From positions 1 through 64,000 of the forward strand of contig NZ_BCYT01000003.1 in NCBI RefSeq assembly GCF_001598335.1: a DNA stretch of 64,000 bases, given 5' to 3'. The DNA comes from Sphingobium abikonense NBRC 16140 (lineage in GTDB: Bacteria; Pseudomonadota; Alphaproteobacteria; Sphingomonadales; Sphingomonadaceae). The notes below the pieces were generated by a model that was not told the DNA's origin, searched no databases, and saw nothing but the letters and a program-made list of their open reading frames with translations. Shown piece by piece: positions 16,801 through 24,547 of the stretch. Each line of letters opens with the position of its first letter. Position 1 is the first letter of the stretch. A program made the translations under genes and the position numbers.

Positions 16801-18688
16801 CTTCCCATGTCGCGGCGAAGTCGCAATTGCGGGCGGTGATGATGGAGGGATGGTCAAAGTTGACCTGGTTGTGCGCGCTGAACCCGGCGCGCGGCCCCAC
16901 CGCCCGCACATTGGTGAACAGATAATGGGAGCCCGAGCAGGTGCCGAGCGCGATGCCGTGCGGCGATCCCCAGGTGGTGGAGCCCCAATAGGCGTTGGCC
17001 GCGTCATTGCCGAAATGGGTGACGCTGACATTGGTCGCTTCCAGCCGGCTGTTCGGCTTGAAATTGACCGGATCGATATGCCAGCCATAGCGGCAGTTTG
17101 CCGCCCATATGCTTAGGTCGCCGACCTGTTGCGACGCATTGAAATCAAGCGGGCTGCGCGCGCGAATGAGCGTGGGGTGCGTGTCGGGTCCCTGTCGACC
17201 GTCGATGATCGTGCGGTCAATGCCGGCACCCTGCAGGATGACGTGATCGCCATCGGTGCCGCTGCCGATGAGGCCGAGCGAATGTTCGGCGAAAATACCG
17301 GCGGGCACCGTCACCGCCGCCATAGCGCCAGGGCTGGCAAGCGCGGTCGCCGCCTGCAGCGCCAGGGCAAGGGTGCCCAGGCTGGCGGCGCGCAGTAGCG
17401 CGCCCACGCGCCTGCCGGTGCCCGACAGGACGGCCGCCGCCTGCGCCACGGCCGACGATCGCGCAAGCTCCGCGCCCAGCATGTCAGTGGCGGCGGCTTC
17501 CTGAGTGATGTCCGACGCGTTGCGGTAGATCGCCATGGTGGCGTCCGTCAGGACGAAGCGTTCGGCCTGGTCCGCGATGGCTGGATCGTCGAAGACCAGA
17601 TAGGGGCGCAGTTCGGCGACGACGAAATCATCGGGACAGATGAAGCTGAAGGAGATTTCCAGGCGGCCGACGCTGCCCTGGTCATCGACGAAATCGAACC
17701 GGTTGATGTCGAGCGTCGTCAGGTCGAGCCTGCCAACCTGCATATTGAGCACATGGCTGCGCGCCCAGTTTTCGGGCACGTCGAAGCCGAGCGATATCCG
17801 CTGCTGGTTGCCCTGCATCATGGCGCGCAGGCGGCCGTCCAGCGGCAAGGCCCATTGGAGGACGCTGCCTTCGCCGCTGGCCCCGGCGGGCATTTCCACG
17901 CCCACAATCTTGCCGGCGGCGTCCAGCACATAGCCCGCGCCATTCTTAAGGTAGTTTGGACCCTGGACGGGCTTGAGGGCATGCATGATGTCAACGGCGG
18001 GGGCCATCTGCGCCAGGCGCGCGCGCAACACCGCGTCGGCCGATGTTGTCGCGCCATCTGCATCGGGCACGTCGATGACTTCCCAAGCGGCCGATACGAT
18101 CTCGAACGACATATCCTGCGCCACGGGCGCATGCGTGGACCCGACCTGCATGGTCGCGCCGATCCAGCGTTCGTCGCCCGCCACCACATAGGAGAAGTCG
18201 CGCGTCAGGATGCCATCCTGTTCCAGCACCGGACCAAGCGTTTCCCCCTCATTATCGTCGATCGCGCCATCCTTGCGCTCGACGCGAACGTAGTTCCCGC
18301 CCCAGCTGACGGCATCCTTGTATCCCGGCGTCACCTTGGCGCGGGTGCGCAGGCCGATGCGACCGTCCTTCAATGCAGCGGCAAGGCCATGGTCGAAGGG
18401 CAGCAGCAGAACGACATAGGTGGCGCTGCCCATCGCGCCGGCGGGTATGGTCCACCCGACGCGACGGCCGCCGCGAATGATGTAAGCGGTGCCGTCATCC
18501 GCCGGTTCGCCATAAAGCACGCGCGCGACATTCAGCAGGTTGCCCGACGTGGTGATGAGGCGCGGCACATAGGAACCGCTGACGGTGGAGGAAGGCACGC
18601 GCTTGGTGCCTTCGCCATCCTCGATGATCAGCAGTTCGGACCCGGTGAGATCGCCCTCGAACGGCGGCAGATCGGCAATTTTGGGCAT
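13814..18688 (-). CDS. Giant tail fibre/spike with C-terminal SGNH carbohydrate-esterase domain
   Basis: 1624 residues, the largest gene of the element. The N-terminus (MPKIADLPPFEGDLTGSELL) matches phage fibre attachment regions. A middle part (about 440-800) reads as a right-handed beta-helix of the pectate-lyase type (DRTIIDGRQGPDTHP, GWHIDPVNF, NVSVTHFGNDAA). From about 1195 there is an SGNH/sialate-O-acetylesterase-like domain: nucleophile Ser near 1203 in GQSNS, LLIDQGEADW as the Gly/Glu block, and the Asp-His pair near 1457-1460 in GDTIHYKA. Predicted to bind and deacetylate a surface polysaccharide during adsorption. It probably determines host range. The tail fibre assembly gene lies 2 bp upstream. 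Confidence 0.82.
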   Translation of the reverse strand: MPKIADLPPFEGDLTGSELLIIEDGEGTKRVPSSTVSGSYVPRLITTSGNLLNVARVLYGEPADDGTAYIIRGGRRVGWTIPAGAMGSATYVVLLLPFDHGLAAALKDGRIGLRTRAKVTPGYKDAVSWGGNYVRVERKDGAIDDNEGETLGPVLEQDGILTRDFSYVVAGDERWIGATMQVGSTHAPVAQDMSFEIVSAAWEVIDVPDADGATTSADAVLRARLAQMAPAVDIMHALKPVQGPNYLKNGAGYVLDAAGKIVGVEMPAGASGEGSVLQWALPLDGRLRAMMQGNQQRISLGFDVPENWARSHVLNMQVGRLDLTTLDINRFDFVDDQGSVGRLEISFSFICPDDFVVAELRPYLVFDDPAIADQAERFVLTDATMAIYRNASDITQEAAATDMLGAELARSSAVAQAAAVLSGTGRRVGALLRAASLGTLALALQAATALASPGAMAAVTVPAGIFAEHSLGLIGSGTDGDHVILQGAGIDRTIIDGRQGPDTHPTLIRARSPLDFNASQQVGDLSIWAANCRYGWHIDPVNFKPNSRLEATNVSVTHFGNDAANAYWGSTTWGSPHGIALGTCSGSHYLFTNVRAVGPRAGFSAHNQVNFDHPSIITARNCDFAATWEGYWALRLESVGSRLMDRYVLEGSSLSGEISMTVSPWYPTAIEDQPADRREWDLRGSGNTPAAFRSDSWSRALRIVSSTMAVGSRVEVSGTAADAISTRPFIETAGDVGLSGSARSWGCVQETIGVGPNRNILITALGKRLGDCTATPKQMTVTLDRGLASETTIVITFDQDYRGWTNWQVLQVINAALDGHAVAAEYDVEGRYRPFFADEEQQLQNRSGSTILMGMALAHDTRGALSVRPMTAADQPSAFAGIAWEDIRPNAYGRVKTAGWLPTTDLLRSDGASPELNTTFTIDPERPGYVRSNAGAGVGILRVVRPSLGNGLWTVAVDTAANQARAALETENIDRRRVAARDYATPRVTPAHMMDGKLILAEDANGAFFYLDPVTGKVSLHNLQLDGGAGLVANGRIPLMRAQGGQPMLSFDLFDRRIVADYGEMLGAPPTSDFDFLRVTEWDEAGQPLAGYEPGQRIRLHPQVLDGLSIQGDHNKVPQLWALVDSPKGPTRMKRQLTFSQYGVTGFQVIQRPDGTKPGFVRISCNDTDPIRDRHKVRHAHWHVSEPATAAPQKIVYIVVIGQSNSVAAGSYGYNPTGITGPQTIRTAMPIRKAAFASRLLTWNGGTIPHQGILDGDAIVGGVEASTIPIDAARIASFVPMREGLGQDGADVKGGWTRESFVTALATHLNGPNGYDGSVYLAAASFGFGSRSFAQLIHDGTNRMQPWHNALASIDTAKAIANAKGVALEVHLLIDQGEADWSNANYRAQVEAAWAIMKGDITSRTAQAAAPQLFYHQTIQARGPYAEPAYSGLAQVELARNNADIHILPPHYFTDFDGDTIHYKAPEETWRGALSGEAMADWLIRGETAALMMQSATWGGSKMTVTMNHPVTRDAETISLTSGNGGLSHSNSAGTTVTLSTALIDETNPTRIVGSMSAAIPAGAVETARMGYGNQAMASALTQGFDGGQRTVFKRADWRRYSLIDGRPLDIFATIQTLAATQEA

Positions 18689-18690
18689 GG

Positions 18691-19128
18691 TCAGTCCTGG
18701 GGCCAGAGGGGATGGGCAGCGGGATCGATGGCGGCGAGCGCGTCGCCGGCGGCGGCGGTGATTTCCGCCTCGATCGCGTTGGAGGCGGCGCGGATCGCGT
18801 CGATCGCGGCGAAACGGGCTTCGCCTTCCCGCGACGGGGCGCGCTGGTCGTTCAGCTGGCGCCAGATCGGGGCGATGGCGTCGATGCGGCGCGCGGCCTG
18901 GCGCTTGACGGCGCGAATGAGCGCGGCGCGACGGGTGGCGATGGTGACGGTCGGGCGGTCGGCGCGCGGCTTGCCCCGGTCATCGGCGACGATGGAAGCG
19001 CCTTCGCCCTGGGCGGCAAGCAATTCGCGATGACGCGCAGCCGTGATCGCCACCGCGTCTGCTGGCAAGTCGGCATGTATCGTGTCGTCGAAAAAGCCGG
19101 GGGTGGCGGCGGAGTAGAAGATCGCCAT
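18691..19128 (-). CDS. Tail fibre assembly-like protein
   Basis: 145 residues. Starts MAIFYSAATPGFFDD, like the YYSAxTxGFY opening of tail fibre assembly (Tfa/P2 gpG-type) chaperones, followed by ITAARHRELLAAQGEG and a helical Ala/Arg-rich C-terminal half. Sits between the two fibre genes with gaps of 2-3 bases, consistent with a fibre-folding chaperone. Confidence 0.75.
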   Translation of the reverse strand: MAIFYSAATPGFFDDTIHADLPADAVAITAARHRELLAAQGEGASIVADDRGKPRADRPTVTIATRRAALIRAVKRQAARRIDAIAPIWRQLNDQRAPSREGEARFAAIDAIRAASNAIEAEITAAAGDALAAIDPAAHPLWPQD

Positions 19129-19131
19129 GTG

Positions 19132-20166
19132 TCAGATCCCGATCGCGAGGTAGGCCATGCCCGACGTGTTGTCGTCGGCCGAAAAGACCGCGAAGCCGCT
19201 GGACGTGATGCCGGACGTGATCAGCACCGGCGGATTGTCCTGGCTGTCCGCACCGCCCGCGACGCCGCCACAGGGCGTCACGGCGAAACAGGCGGACGGG
19301 AAGGCGATTGGGAAGAGCGTGTTGGTTGTGGTGTTGGGCGGCGCGCTGAAGCGCCCCCATTGCAGCAACAAGCCGCCGGTGCCGGGCAGATAGGCATAGC
19401 CATTCTGGGCCAGGCTGCGCGCCAGGCCGGATAGGGCCGCCGGCGTGATGGCCTTATCCGTTTCGATGCCTGCGGCGACGTCGGCCGCGCTGGCGGCCGT
19501 GACGGTCAGTTCGCGGCTTGCGCTCAGGTCGCCGCCACCCGACACCAGGCCCGCCCCGGTGATGGTGCGGGCGATCAGGGCGGCGAAGGCGTCGGCGAAA
19601 TTATCGCTGTCCGGCGCGATCAGTTCGCCCAGCGCATCGAGCACCTGGCGCAATTTGGCGGGCGTGATGATCCGTTCGTCATCGGTGCCGGCGGCGGCTT
19701 CGGCGGCGGTCGCGATTTCCGCGACGCCCTTCACCGTTTCGGTCGCCGGGGGCATCAGGAATGTGTTGTCGCCAAAGACGATGTCGCCGGCGACGCCGTT
19801 GGAAAAAGCGATGTCCAGCGCCAGCAGGAAGAAGGCGATCGACACCTTGCGAAAAAGGGGCGTTGCCTGGCTGTAGACCGCGAACAGCGTGCCATCGGCC
19901 AGATAGAGACCAAGGCCGCGCAGCTCGTAGATGTCGGTGCTGACGTCCTGCGCCGTCATGTGGATGACGGTTTCGCTGACGACTGCGCCCGACACGGTAT
20001 CGAGCCGCTTGATCTCGCCAGGCAGGGCCGTGATGGTCGGCGCCATGGTGAAGGCGTTGGCGGTGAGACCTACTTCCGCGATCTGAATGGGATCGGTGCC
20101 GCCGCCCTGGGCGTCGACCAGCGCATCAAGGCCAGCGGCGGTGATCATGAACAGGATGGGGTCCAT
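19132..20166 (-). CDS. Phage tail fibre protein (P2 gpH N-terminus type)
   Basis: 344 residues. The N-terminal 150 residues are of the tail-collar fibre type (MITAAGLDALVDAQGGGTDP, then IAEVGLTANAF and LRGLGLYLADGTLFAVYSQ). The middle has collagen-like stalk repeats (VKGVAEIATAAEAAAGTDDERIITPAKL) and the end has a gp53-like tip (GLLLQWGRFSAPPNT...FPIAFPSACFAVTP). Shorter than P2 H, so it may be the stub onto which the 1624-residue spike attaches. One base from gene I. Confidence 0.85.
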   Translation of the reverse strand: MDPILFMITAAGLDALVDAQGGGTDPIQIAEVGLTANAFTMAPTITALPGEIKRLDTVSGAVVSETVIHMTAQDVSTDIYELRGLGLYLADGTLFAVYSQATPLFRKVSIAFFLLALDIAFSNGVAGDIVFGDNTFLMPPATETVKGVAEIATAAEAAAGTDDERIITPAKLRQVLDALGELIAPDSDNFADAFAALIARTITGAGLVSGGGDLSASRELTVTAASAADVAAGIETDKAITPAALSGLARSLAQNGYAYLPGTGGLLLQWGRFSAPPNTTTNTLFPIAFPSACFAVTPCGGVAGGADSQDNPPVLITSGITSSGFAVFSADDNTSGMAYLAIGI

Positions 20167-20167
20167 G

Positions 20168-20815
20168 TCAGGCCTCCAGATAAGCGCCGGCGAGCGTCAG
20201 GATCGGTTCGCCGTCGCGGGTTTGCAGATAAGTGTTCCAGACAGGGTCCAGCGCGCTGTCCTGGTCGGCGTCGCTGTCGAGGCGGGTGAGGCCGCCGGCC
20301 TGCGCGGCCGAGATCAGCCAGGCGCGCGCTTGCGCCCGCACGCGAAAGACCGCCTGCATCTGGGCGCGCACGGGTTTGACCTGGGCGATGTCGCGCAGGA
20401 TCCGCGCGACCAGATTTTCGTCATAGACGACGTCGCTTTCCGCCAGCAGCGGCAGTTCTAGGCGGAAATGATAGGGATCGAGCGTGTCGCGATCCCCGAA
20501 CCATTCGACGATCCGGATCAGCGGATCGAAGCGATCGAGCACGACGCGCAGGGACGCGGGCGTGCCCTTGCGACGCTGGAACAGGATGGCGTCGGCGATG
20601 GCGGCGCGCTTTTGCGCTTCGGTCCAGGCCGAATCCCATAAGTCGATCGACAAGCCCCAGGCGAGCCAGGGGAGCAGCATCGCCGGGCAGGTCGCCGGGT
20701 TCCACAGCTGGTCGATGGCGACGGGCACGCCGTCGAGCGACGCCGCCGGCGCGAGCGACAGCGCCTTTTCCAGCGGCGTCGCATTGGGGGGAAGGAGATG
20801 CATCGGGCCGGGCAT
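20168..20815 (-). CDS. Phage tail protein I (P2 gpI-like)
   Basis: 215 residues. gpI family pattern: LLPPNATPLEKAL, then IDQLWNPATCPAMLLPWLAWGLSIDLWD, and QRRKGTPASLRVVLDRFDP. Baseplate protein acting with gpJ. The start shares one base with the J stop (TGATG). Confidence 0.92.
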   Translation of the reverse strand: MPGPMHLLPPNATPLEKALSLAPAASLDGVPVAIDQLWNPATCPAMLLPWLAWGLSIDLWDSAWTEAQKRAAIADAILFQRRKGTPASLRVVLDRFDPLIRIVEWFGDRDTLDPYHFRLELPLLAESDVVYDENLVARILRDIAQVKPVRAQMQAVFRVRAQARAWLISAAQAGGLTRLDSDADQDSALDPVWNTYLQTRDGEPILTLAGAYLEA

Positions 20816-21705
20816 CAGGCGACCTCGATCGTGATGCTGGTCGGATGCGCGGCCTGGGTGCGGGCGATCGGGATATCGGCCGCCGGGCTGATCAGCTCGA
20901 GCGTTTCGACGCCCGCCACCTGCAGCGCGCCGGCATGGCCGCTATGGCTGACCAGGCGGCCGAGCTTGCGCCGGCTCGCGAGATAGGATGCCAGCGCGGC
21001 CTGCGCGGTCGACAGCACCAGCTGGGTGTCGGGGCCGTAGGCAATGTGCAGCCGGGCATGGATGGCATAGTCGACGATCTGCGCGCTCTGGACCGTCACA
21101 TTGTCAGTGAGCGGGCGCACTTCGTCATGCGTCAGGACCGCCGTCACCGCCGCGATCTGTTCGGCCGACGCGGTGCCATCACCCGCCGCGCCCAGCAGGC
21201 TGACGATGACTTCGCCGGGATCGCCCATGATCGCGCTGGCGTCGGCGATCGTGCCGTCGGCGGTGAGCGCGTGGAAGACATAGGCGCTTTCGGGGCCGGC
21301 GACCGAATAGCTGTCGGGCGCGAGCTGGACGCGGCGCAGCAGGGCCGTGTCGTCTTCCACAATTGCTGCCGCGCCGGTTTCGGGATCCGCCGGCGTGACG
21401 GTCAGGCGCGACACGCCGAAGAAGGCGGCAAGGTTGTCGAGATCCGCGCCGGTGGCAAAGGGCAGCAGCATCGACACGGCGCGCTCGTTGAAATTCTGGC
21501 GCAGCAGCAGTTCGCGATAGGCGAAGACTTCGATCAGCTTCATCGCCGGGTCGCTTTCGACCAGGGCGTCATAATCAGCGAAGCGGGTCTGGAAATCGGC
21601 GATCATCGCCGCCTTGATCGCGTCGAAGCTCAATGTCTCGATGACCTGCGGCGCGGGCAGGCGGGACAGGTCGACGGCGACGGAGGCGGGAGGAAGGGAG
21701 GCCAT
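20815..21705 (-). CDS. Baseplate protein J (P2 gpJ-like)
   Basis: 296 residues of the baseplate J family: DLSRLPAPQVIETLSFDAIKAAM, FAYRELLLRQNFNERAVSMLLPFATGADLDNLAAFFGV, and SYLASRRKLGRLVSHSGHAGALQVAGVE. Gp6-like wedge protein forming the baseplate ring. First gene of the J-I-H-fibre unit; the 19-bp dyad lies 46 bases upstream. In P2 it directly follows V-W, which here lie about 10 kb away. Confidence 0.92.
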   Translation of the reverse strand: MASLPPASVAVDLSRLPAPQVIETLSFDAIKAAMIADFQTRFADYDALVESDPAMKLIEVFAYRELLLRQNFNERAVSMLLPFATGADLDNLAAFFGVSRLTVTPADPETGAAAIVEDDTALLRRVQLAPDSYSVAGPESAYVFHALTADGTIADASAIMGDPGEVIVSLLGAAGDGTASAEQIAAVTAVLTHDEVRPLTDNVTVQSAQIVDYAIHARLHIAYGPDTQLVLSTAQAALASYLASRRKLGRLVSHSGHAGALQVAGVETLELISPAADIPIARTQAAHPTSITIEVA

Positions 21706-21751
21706 GTCCGTCGCATCGCGCGGATTTTCGCGCGCGCGAAGCGAGGGGCGG

Positions 21752-21770
21752 GGTAGAAGGGGGTGTTACC
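21752..21770 (-). promoter_or_regulatory. 19-bp dyad upstream of the J-I-fibre unit
   Basis: GGTAGAAGGGGGTGTTACC, same length and arms as the other three dyads with one change in the right arm. It lies 46 bases upstream of J, which is close to the spacing of the W-unit dyad from its gene. The run cgcgcgcgaag between dyad and gene also occurs next to the dyad at 12593. Confidence 0.6.
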
Positions 21771-22021
21771 TTAAAGGATTTGGTGCTGCCTGATATGCGG
21801 AGGCCGCCAACTTATCTTGGCTGCGTTTGGCTCCGGCGGCTTCTAGCCCCGGATTGCTATGTCCTTTATCGCTCGGATGAGGCTTTCACCTAGGGGATGT
21901 GGATCACGAATGCGGGTGCTGAGCTTACTTAGAAGCACCTCCAGCCGCGATTGAGCTGCATGCACATTTTGAATAGCCATGGTTGCAGCGTCATTTTCGC
22001 AAGCGAGATTCCGTGCTTCCG
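21771..22021. other. AT-richer stretch between the J promoter and the accessory membrane gene
   Basis: Mostly without a supported gene. The minus strand has an open frame from 21844 to about 22020 whose only ATG gives 45 residues (MAIQNVHAAQSRLEVLLSK at the start, ending at a TAG) but no ribosome site. It overlaps the end of the gene at 22022 in another frame, so it could be a coupled small gene or a decayed tail of one. Confidence 0.3.
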
Positions 22022-22666
22022 TTAATGTTTCTGCGATGTTACGGCCTTGAGGCGGTCGGCATACACGTGCACCATATCAGTTCGCCCACGCTCGAAAGAG
22101 AATTCGACACCTAAGCCGTGACGATTTTGATCAACTGCATCGGTTAGTGCAGCAATTTTCTCACGTGGCATTAAAGGCAGTTTACCAACCGAAATCTGAT
22201 GATAGCTCCTTCCACTGGAAGACTTATCGTTCCCCTCCAAATGGGCATTCAGCACCGCCCTGAGTGTCGGTGCATAAGTTTCTTTGACCCAATTTCTGTA
22301 GATGCTACCGGCGCGAAGCACCTCAGTTTCAGTATTTTCGCATTCCCGCCTTATCAACTCTGGCAGCAAGTTGGCCTTTCCACTTTCTAACATCCTGCGA
22401 AAGGGCGGCGTTGACCGGTCGCCAGACCGAGGAAAATCAGACCAGGTCTTCGGATCATGCGCTTCTATAGCATCCCGCAATAAGCCAAAATGCTCATATA
22501 GGCTCCGATAGATTTCGCGCAGATCGACCCGGTCGCCTTGATCCTTTGCTAAACGCACGCTGACGACGAAAGTAACGAAGCCAAACACCGCGCTGGTGAT
22601 TGTGCTGATAATGACGGTTAATGTGATAGTTTCCGGCAGCGTCCACATTTTTGGCGTTATCGGCAT
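22022..22666 (-). CDS. Hypothetical membrane-anchored protein, probable phage cargo gene
   Basis: 214 residues. One N-terminal membrane segment (about 13-35, TITLTVIISTITSAVFGFV) and a charged cytosolic domain (IYRSLYEHFGLLRDAIEAHDPKT, RRECENTETEVLRAGSIYRNWVKE). GC and codon use are lower than in the flanking virion genes, and it sits between S and J where P2 has lysis genes. No family recognised. Could act in superinfection exclusion or another host-protecting function, which is inference from position and topology only. ATG at 22666 or 22648. Confidence 0.6.
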   Translation of the reverse strand: MPITPKMWTLPETITLTVIISTITSAVFGFVTFVVSVRLAKDQGDRVDLREIYRSLYEHFGLLRDAIEAHDPKTWSDFPRSGDRSTPPFRRMLESGKANLLPELIRRECENTETEVLRAGSIYRNWVKETYAPTLRAVLNAHLEGNDKSSSGRSYHQISVGKLPLMPREKIAALTDAVDQNRHGLGVEFSFERGRTDMVHVYADRLKAVTSQKH

Positions 22667-22776
22667 TCCATTCGAAAATGTCCACGGTGACCTACGATGG
22701 GTTAAAAAGCGCGGCTATCTCTAGTCTATCATTACAATTTTTTCAGATCGCCTGTCGTTACCATAAAATGGATGAA

Positions 22777-23265
22777 TTAGGTTACATCTGCGCCAGGATT
22801 TATAAGATCGGCAGCGGCCTCCACAATTAAGGCACGATCGTCGGCCGATAGGCCCAGCAAACGCCGCTCCGGGTATTTCGCGCGGATGACGCGGCCGTCG
22901 CGCAGGCGGCCGACCCGGTCGGTTTCGCCGAAATGATGCACCGCCGCCACCTTGTCGATCGCTGCAGAGGCGGGCGCTATTTCGACGCCGTCAGCGTCGG
23001 CTGAGATGGACCAGGCCTTGGCGAGCCGCAGCCGTCGAAACATGCGCGCGCCAGCCTTTTGCCGCACGCGCCCACGCTCATTCGCCGACGCCTTGCGCTT
23101 TTCCATCGCGCCGCCGTCTGGTTCGACATTGGCGGAAATACGCATGAGGTTCGCGCGGCGGATGGCCTGTCCCAGCTTTAAAGCGGCGGCGCGGCGGCGT
23201 GCGGGGGCCAGCCCAGCCTGGATGCGACCGAGCCATTGCTCCAGTTCGGCAAGATCGTCCGCCAT
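22777..23265 (-). CDS. Phage virion morphogenesis protein S (P2 gpS-like tail completion)
   Basis: 162 residues. gpS family features: LAELEQWLGRIQAGLAPARRRAAALKLGQAIR at the N-terminus, then AVHHFGETDRVGR and the C-terminal YPERRLLGLSADDRALIVE. Completes the tail together with gpR. One-base overlap with R. Confidence 0.9.
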   Translation of the reverse strand: MADDLAELEQWLGRIQAGLAPARRRAAALKLGQAIRRANLMRISANVEPDGGAMEKRKASANERGRVRQKAGARMFRRLRLAKAWSISADADGVEIAPASAAIDKVAAVHHFGETDRVGRLRDGRVIRAKYPERRLLGLSADDRALIVEAAADLINPGADVT

Positions 23266-23738
23266 CAGCCGGGATAGTCGATATCGACGCCGGCGAAGGG
23301 CGGGGCCGGTGCGATCCCGTCGATTGGCTGGTCATCTGTGAACAGCGGATCCGGCTCGGCCAGGTAGGCCAGTGCAAAGCCGCCACCGTCCTTGGGCGCG
23401 ACGGTGACATTCTGGGTCAGCTGCAGCTGGAGCAGGACGTCGGCGCTGCCATTGTCGAGAATGTCAGCGTCAAAGCTGAAGCCTTCCCGGCCCGGCGATA
23501 GCAGATCGGGTTGATTGACGCGGAGCCAGCGAAATATGGCATGCGCGAGCACTGCGATCTCGCTGGTCATTTCGACGATCAGCACATTGGCCTGGAAGGT
23601 GAAGCCGAAGGCATCGCTTGTCGTGCCCTGGCATCGTCCTGCCCCGCGTTCGATCCATATGCGCAGGTGTTCGGGGCTGCGCGCCATTTCGGGAAGGGCG
23701 GTGGCGATAGCCTTGCGCAGGGAATCGAGCTTCAGCAT
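23265..23738 (-). CDS. Phage tail completion protein R (P2 gpR-like)
   Basis: 157 residues. Matches gpR in its opening (LKLDSLRKAIATALPEMARSPEHLRIWIERG) and in FTFQANVLIVEMTSEIAVLAHAIFRWLRVNQPDLL. The gene lies 1 bp after X and overlaps S. Confidence 0.9.
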   Translation of the reverse strand: MLKLDSLRKAIATALPEMARSPEHLRIWIERGAGRCQGTTSDAFGFTFQANVLIVEMTSEIAVLAHAIFRWLRVNQPDLLSPGREGFSFDADILDNGSADVLLQLQLTQNVTVAPKDGGGFALAYLAEPDPLFTDDQPIDGIAPAPPFAGVDIDYPG

Positions 23739-23739
23739 G

Positions 23740-23949
23740 TCAGTCCCACAGGTTGACGGTTTCGCGCATGGCCGGGGCCAGCTGGGCGGGTTCGGGCAGG
23801 ACGACGATCGTTCCCGCCGGCAGGTTCGGCCCGAGCGCCGACAAGCCAGGGTTGAGCTGAAGCACCTGTTCCGTCACGTCCTTCGTGCGGCCGAGCTTTC
23901 GCCAGCAGATGGCATCGACGGTTTCGCCGTCCAGGGCGGTGGCCTTCAT
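23740..23949 (-). CDS. Phage tail protein X (P2 gpX-like, LysM-like)
   Basis: 69 residues. gpX family: TALDGETVDAICWRKLGRT, then LNPGLSALGPNLPAGTIVVLPE, which resembles a LysM module. Start shares a base with the stop of L. Essential tail protein in P2. Confidence 0.88.
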   Translation of the reverse strand: MKATALDGETVDAICWRKLGRTKDVTEQVLQLNPGLSALGPNLPAGTIVVLPEPAQLAPAMRETVNLWD

Positions 23950-24443
23950 CAGATGAGCGCCACACGGGTGCGCGGGACCGGTTCGGCAACGCCGATGCTC
24001 AAAAGGTCAGCGACCGCAGCCAGGCCACGCCGGCGCAGTTCGTCGCTGGTCAGATCCTTTTCAGCGGCGCGGTCCAGGCCCTGGTCGGTCGCGGTGACGT
24101 CGCGGTAGTCGGCTGCCAGATCGGCGCCGGCAAAATAGCGGACGACGCGTTCCCAAAGAAGCACCGCGAGATTGCGACCGTTCAATTCCAAGGGAGTGAC
24201 GTCGGTCAGGCTCAAAGCGCCGGCCAGCGCGTGGGCGGTGCGCCAATCGGCCAGTTCGCGAAAGGCGTGCAGCATGCCCCCTTCCACGGCTTCGGTCAGG
24301 CGGGCCGTGGTGACAGCGCCTTCGCCCAGGCGCAGGCGGTCCCGCACGTCGGCCAGGCGTATGGGAGGAAACCAGCCATCGGCCGCGACAAATGCCTGGT
24401 CCGGTTCCGGCGCCGGCACGGGGGACGATATCAGGCCTGTCAT
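23949..24443 (-). CDS. Head completion/stabilisation protein L (P2 gpL-like)
   Basis: 164 residues. The DGWFPPIRLADVRDRLRLGEG and ELNGRNLAVLLWERVVRYFAGADLAADYRD segments are typical of gpL, which seals the capsid connector after DNA packaging. Followed by X with one-base overlap, as in P2. Confidence 0.9.
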   Translation of the reverse strand: MTGLISSPVPAPEPDQAFVAADGWFPPIRLADVRDRLRLGEGAVTTARLTEAVEGGMLHAFRELADWRTAHALAGALSLTDVTPLELNGRNLAVLLWERVVRYFAGADLAADYRDVTATDQGLDRAAEKDLTSDELRRRGLAAVADLLSIGVAEPVPRTRVALI

Positions 24444-24547
24444 CTGCGCTTCCTGTCATTTTCGGGGGGTGGGGATGGTCAGGCCGTCGGATCCGTGCAG
24501 GGTCGCCGACCAGTCCATCCGCCCCCCGAGCGCCGTGGGGCGTCCTG

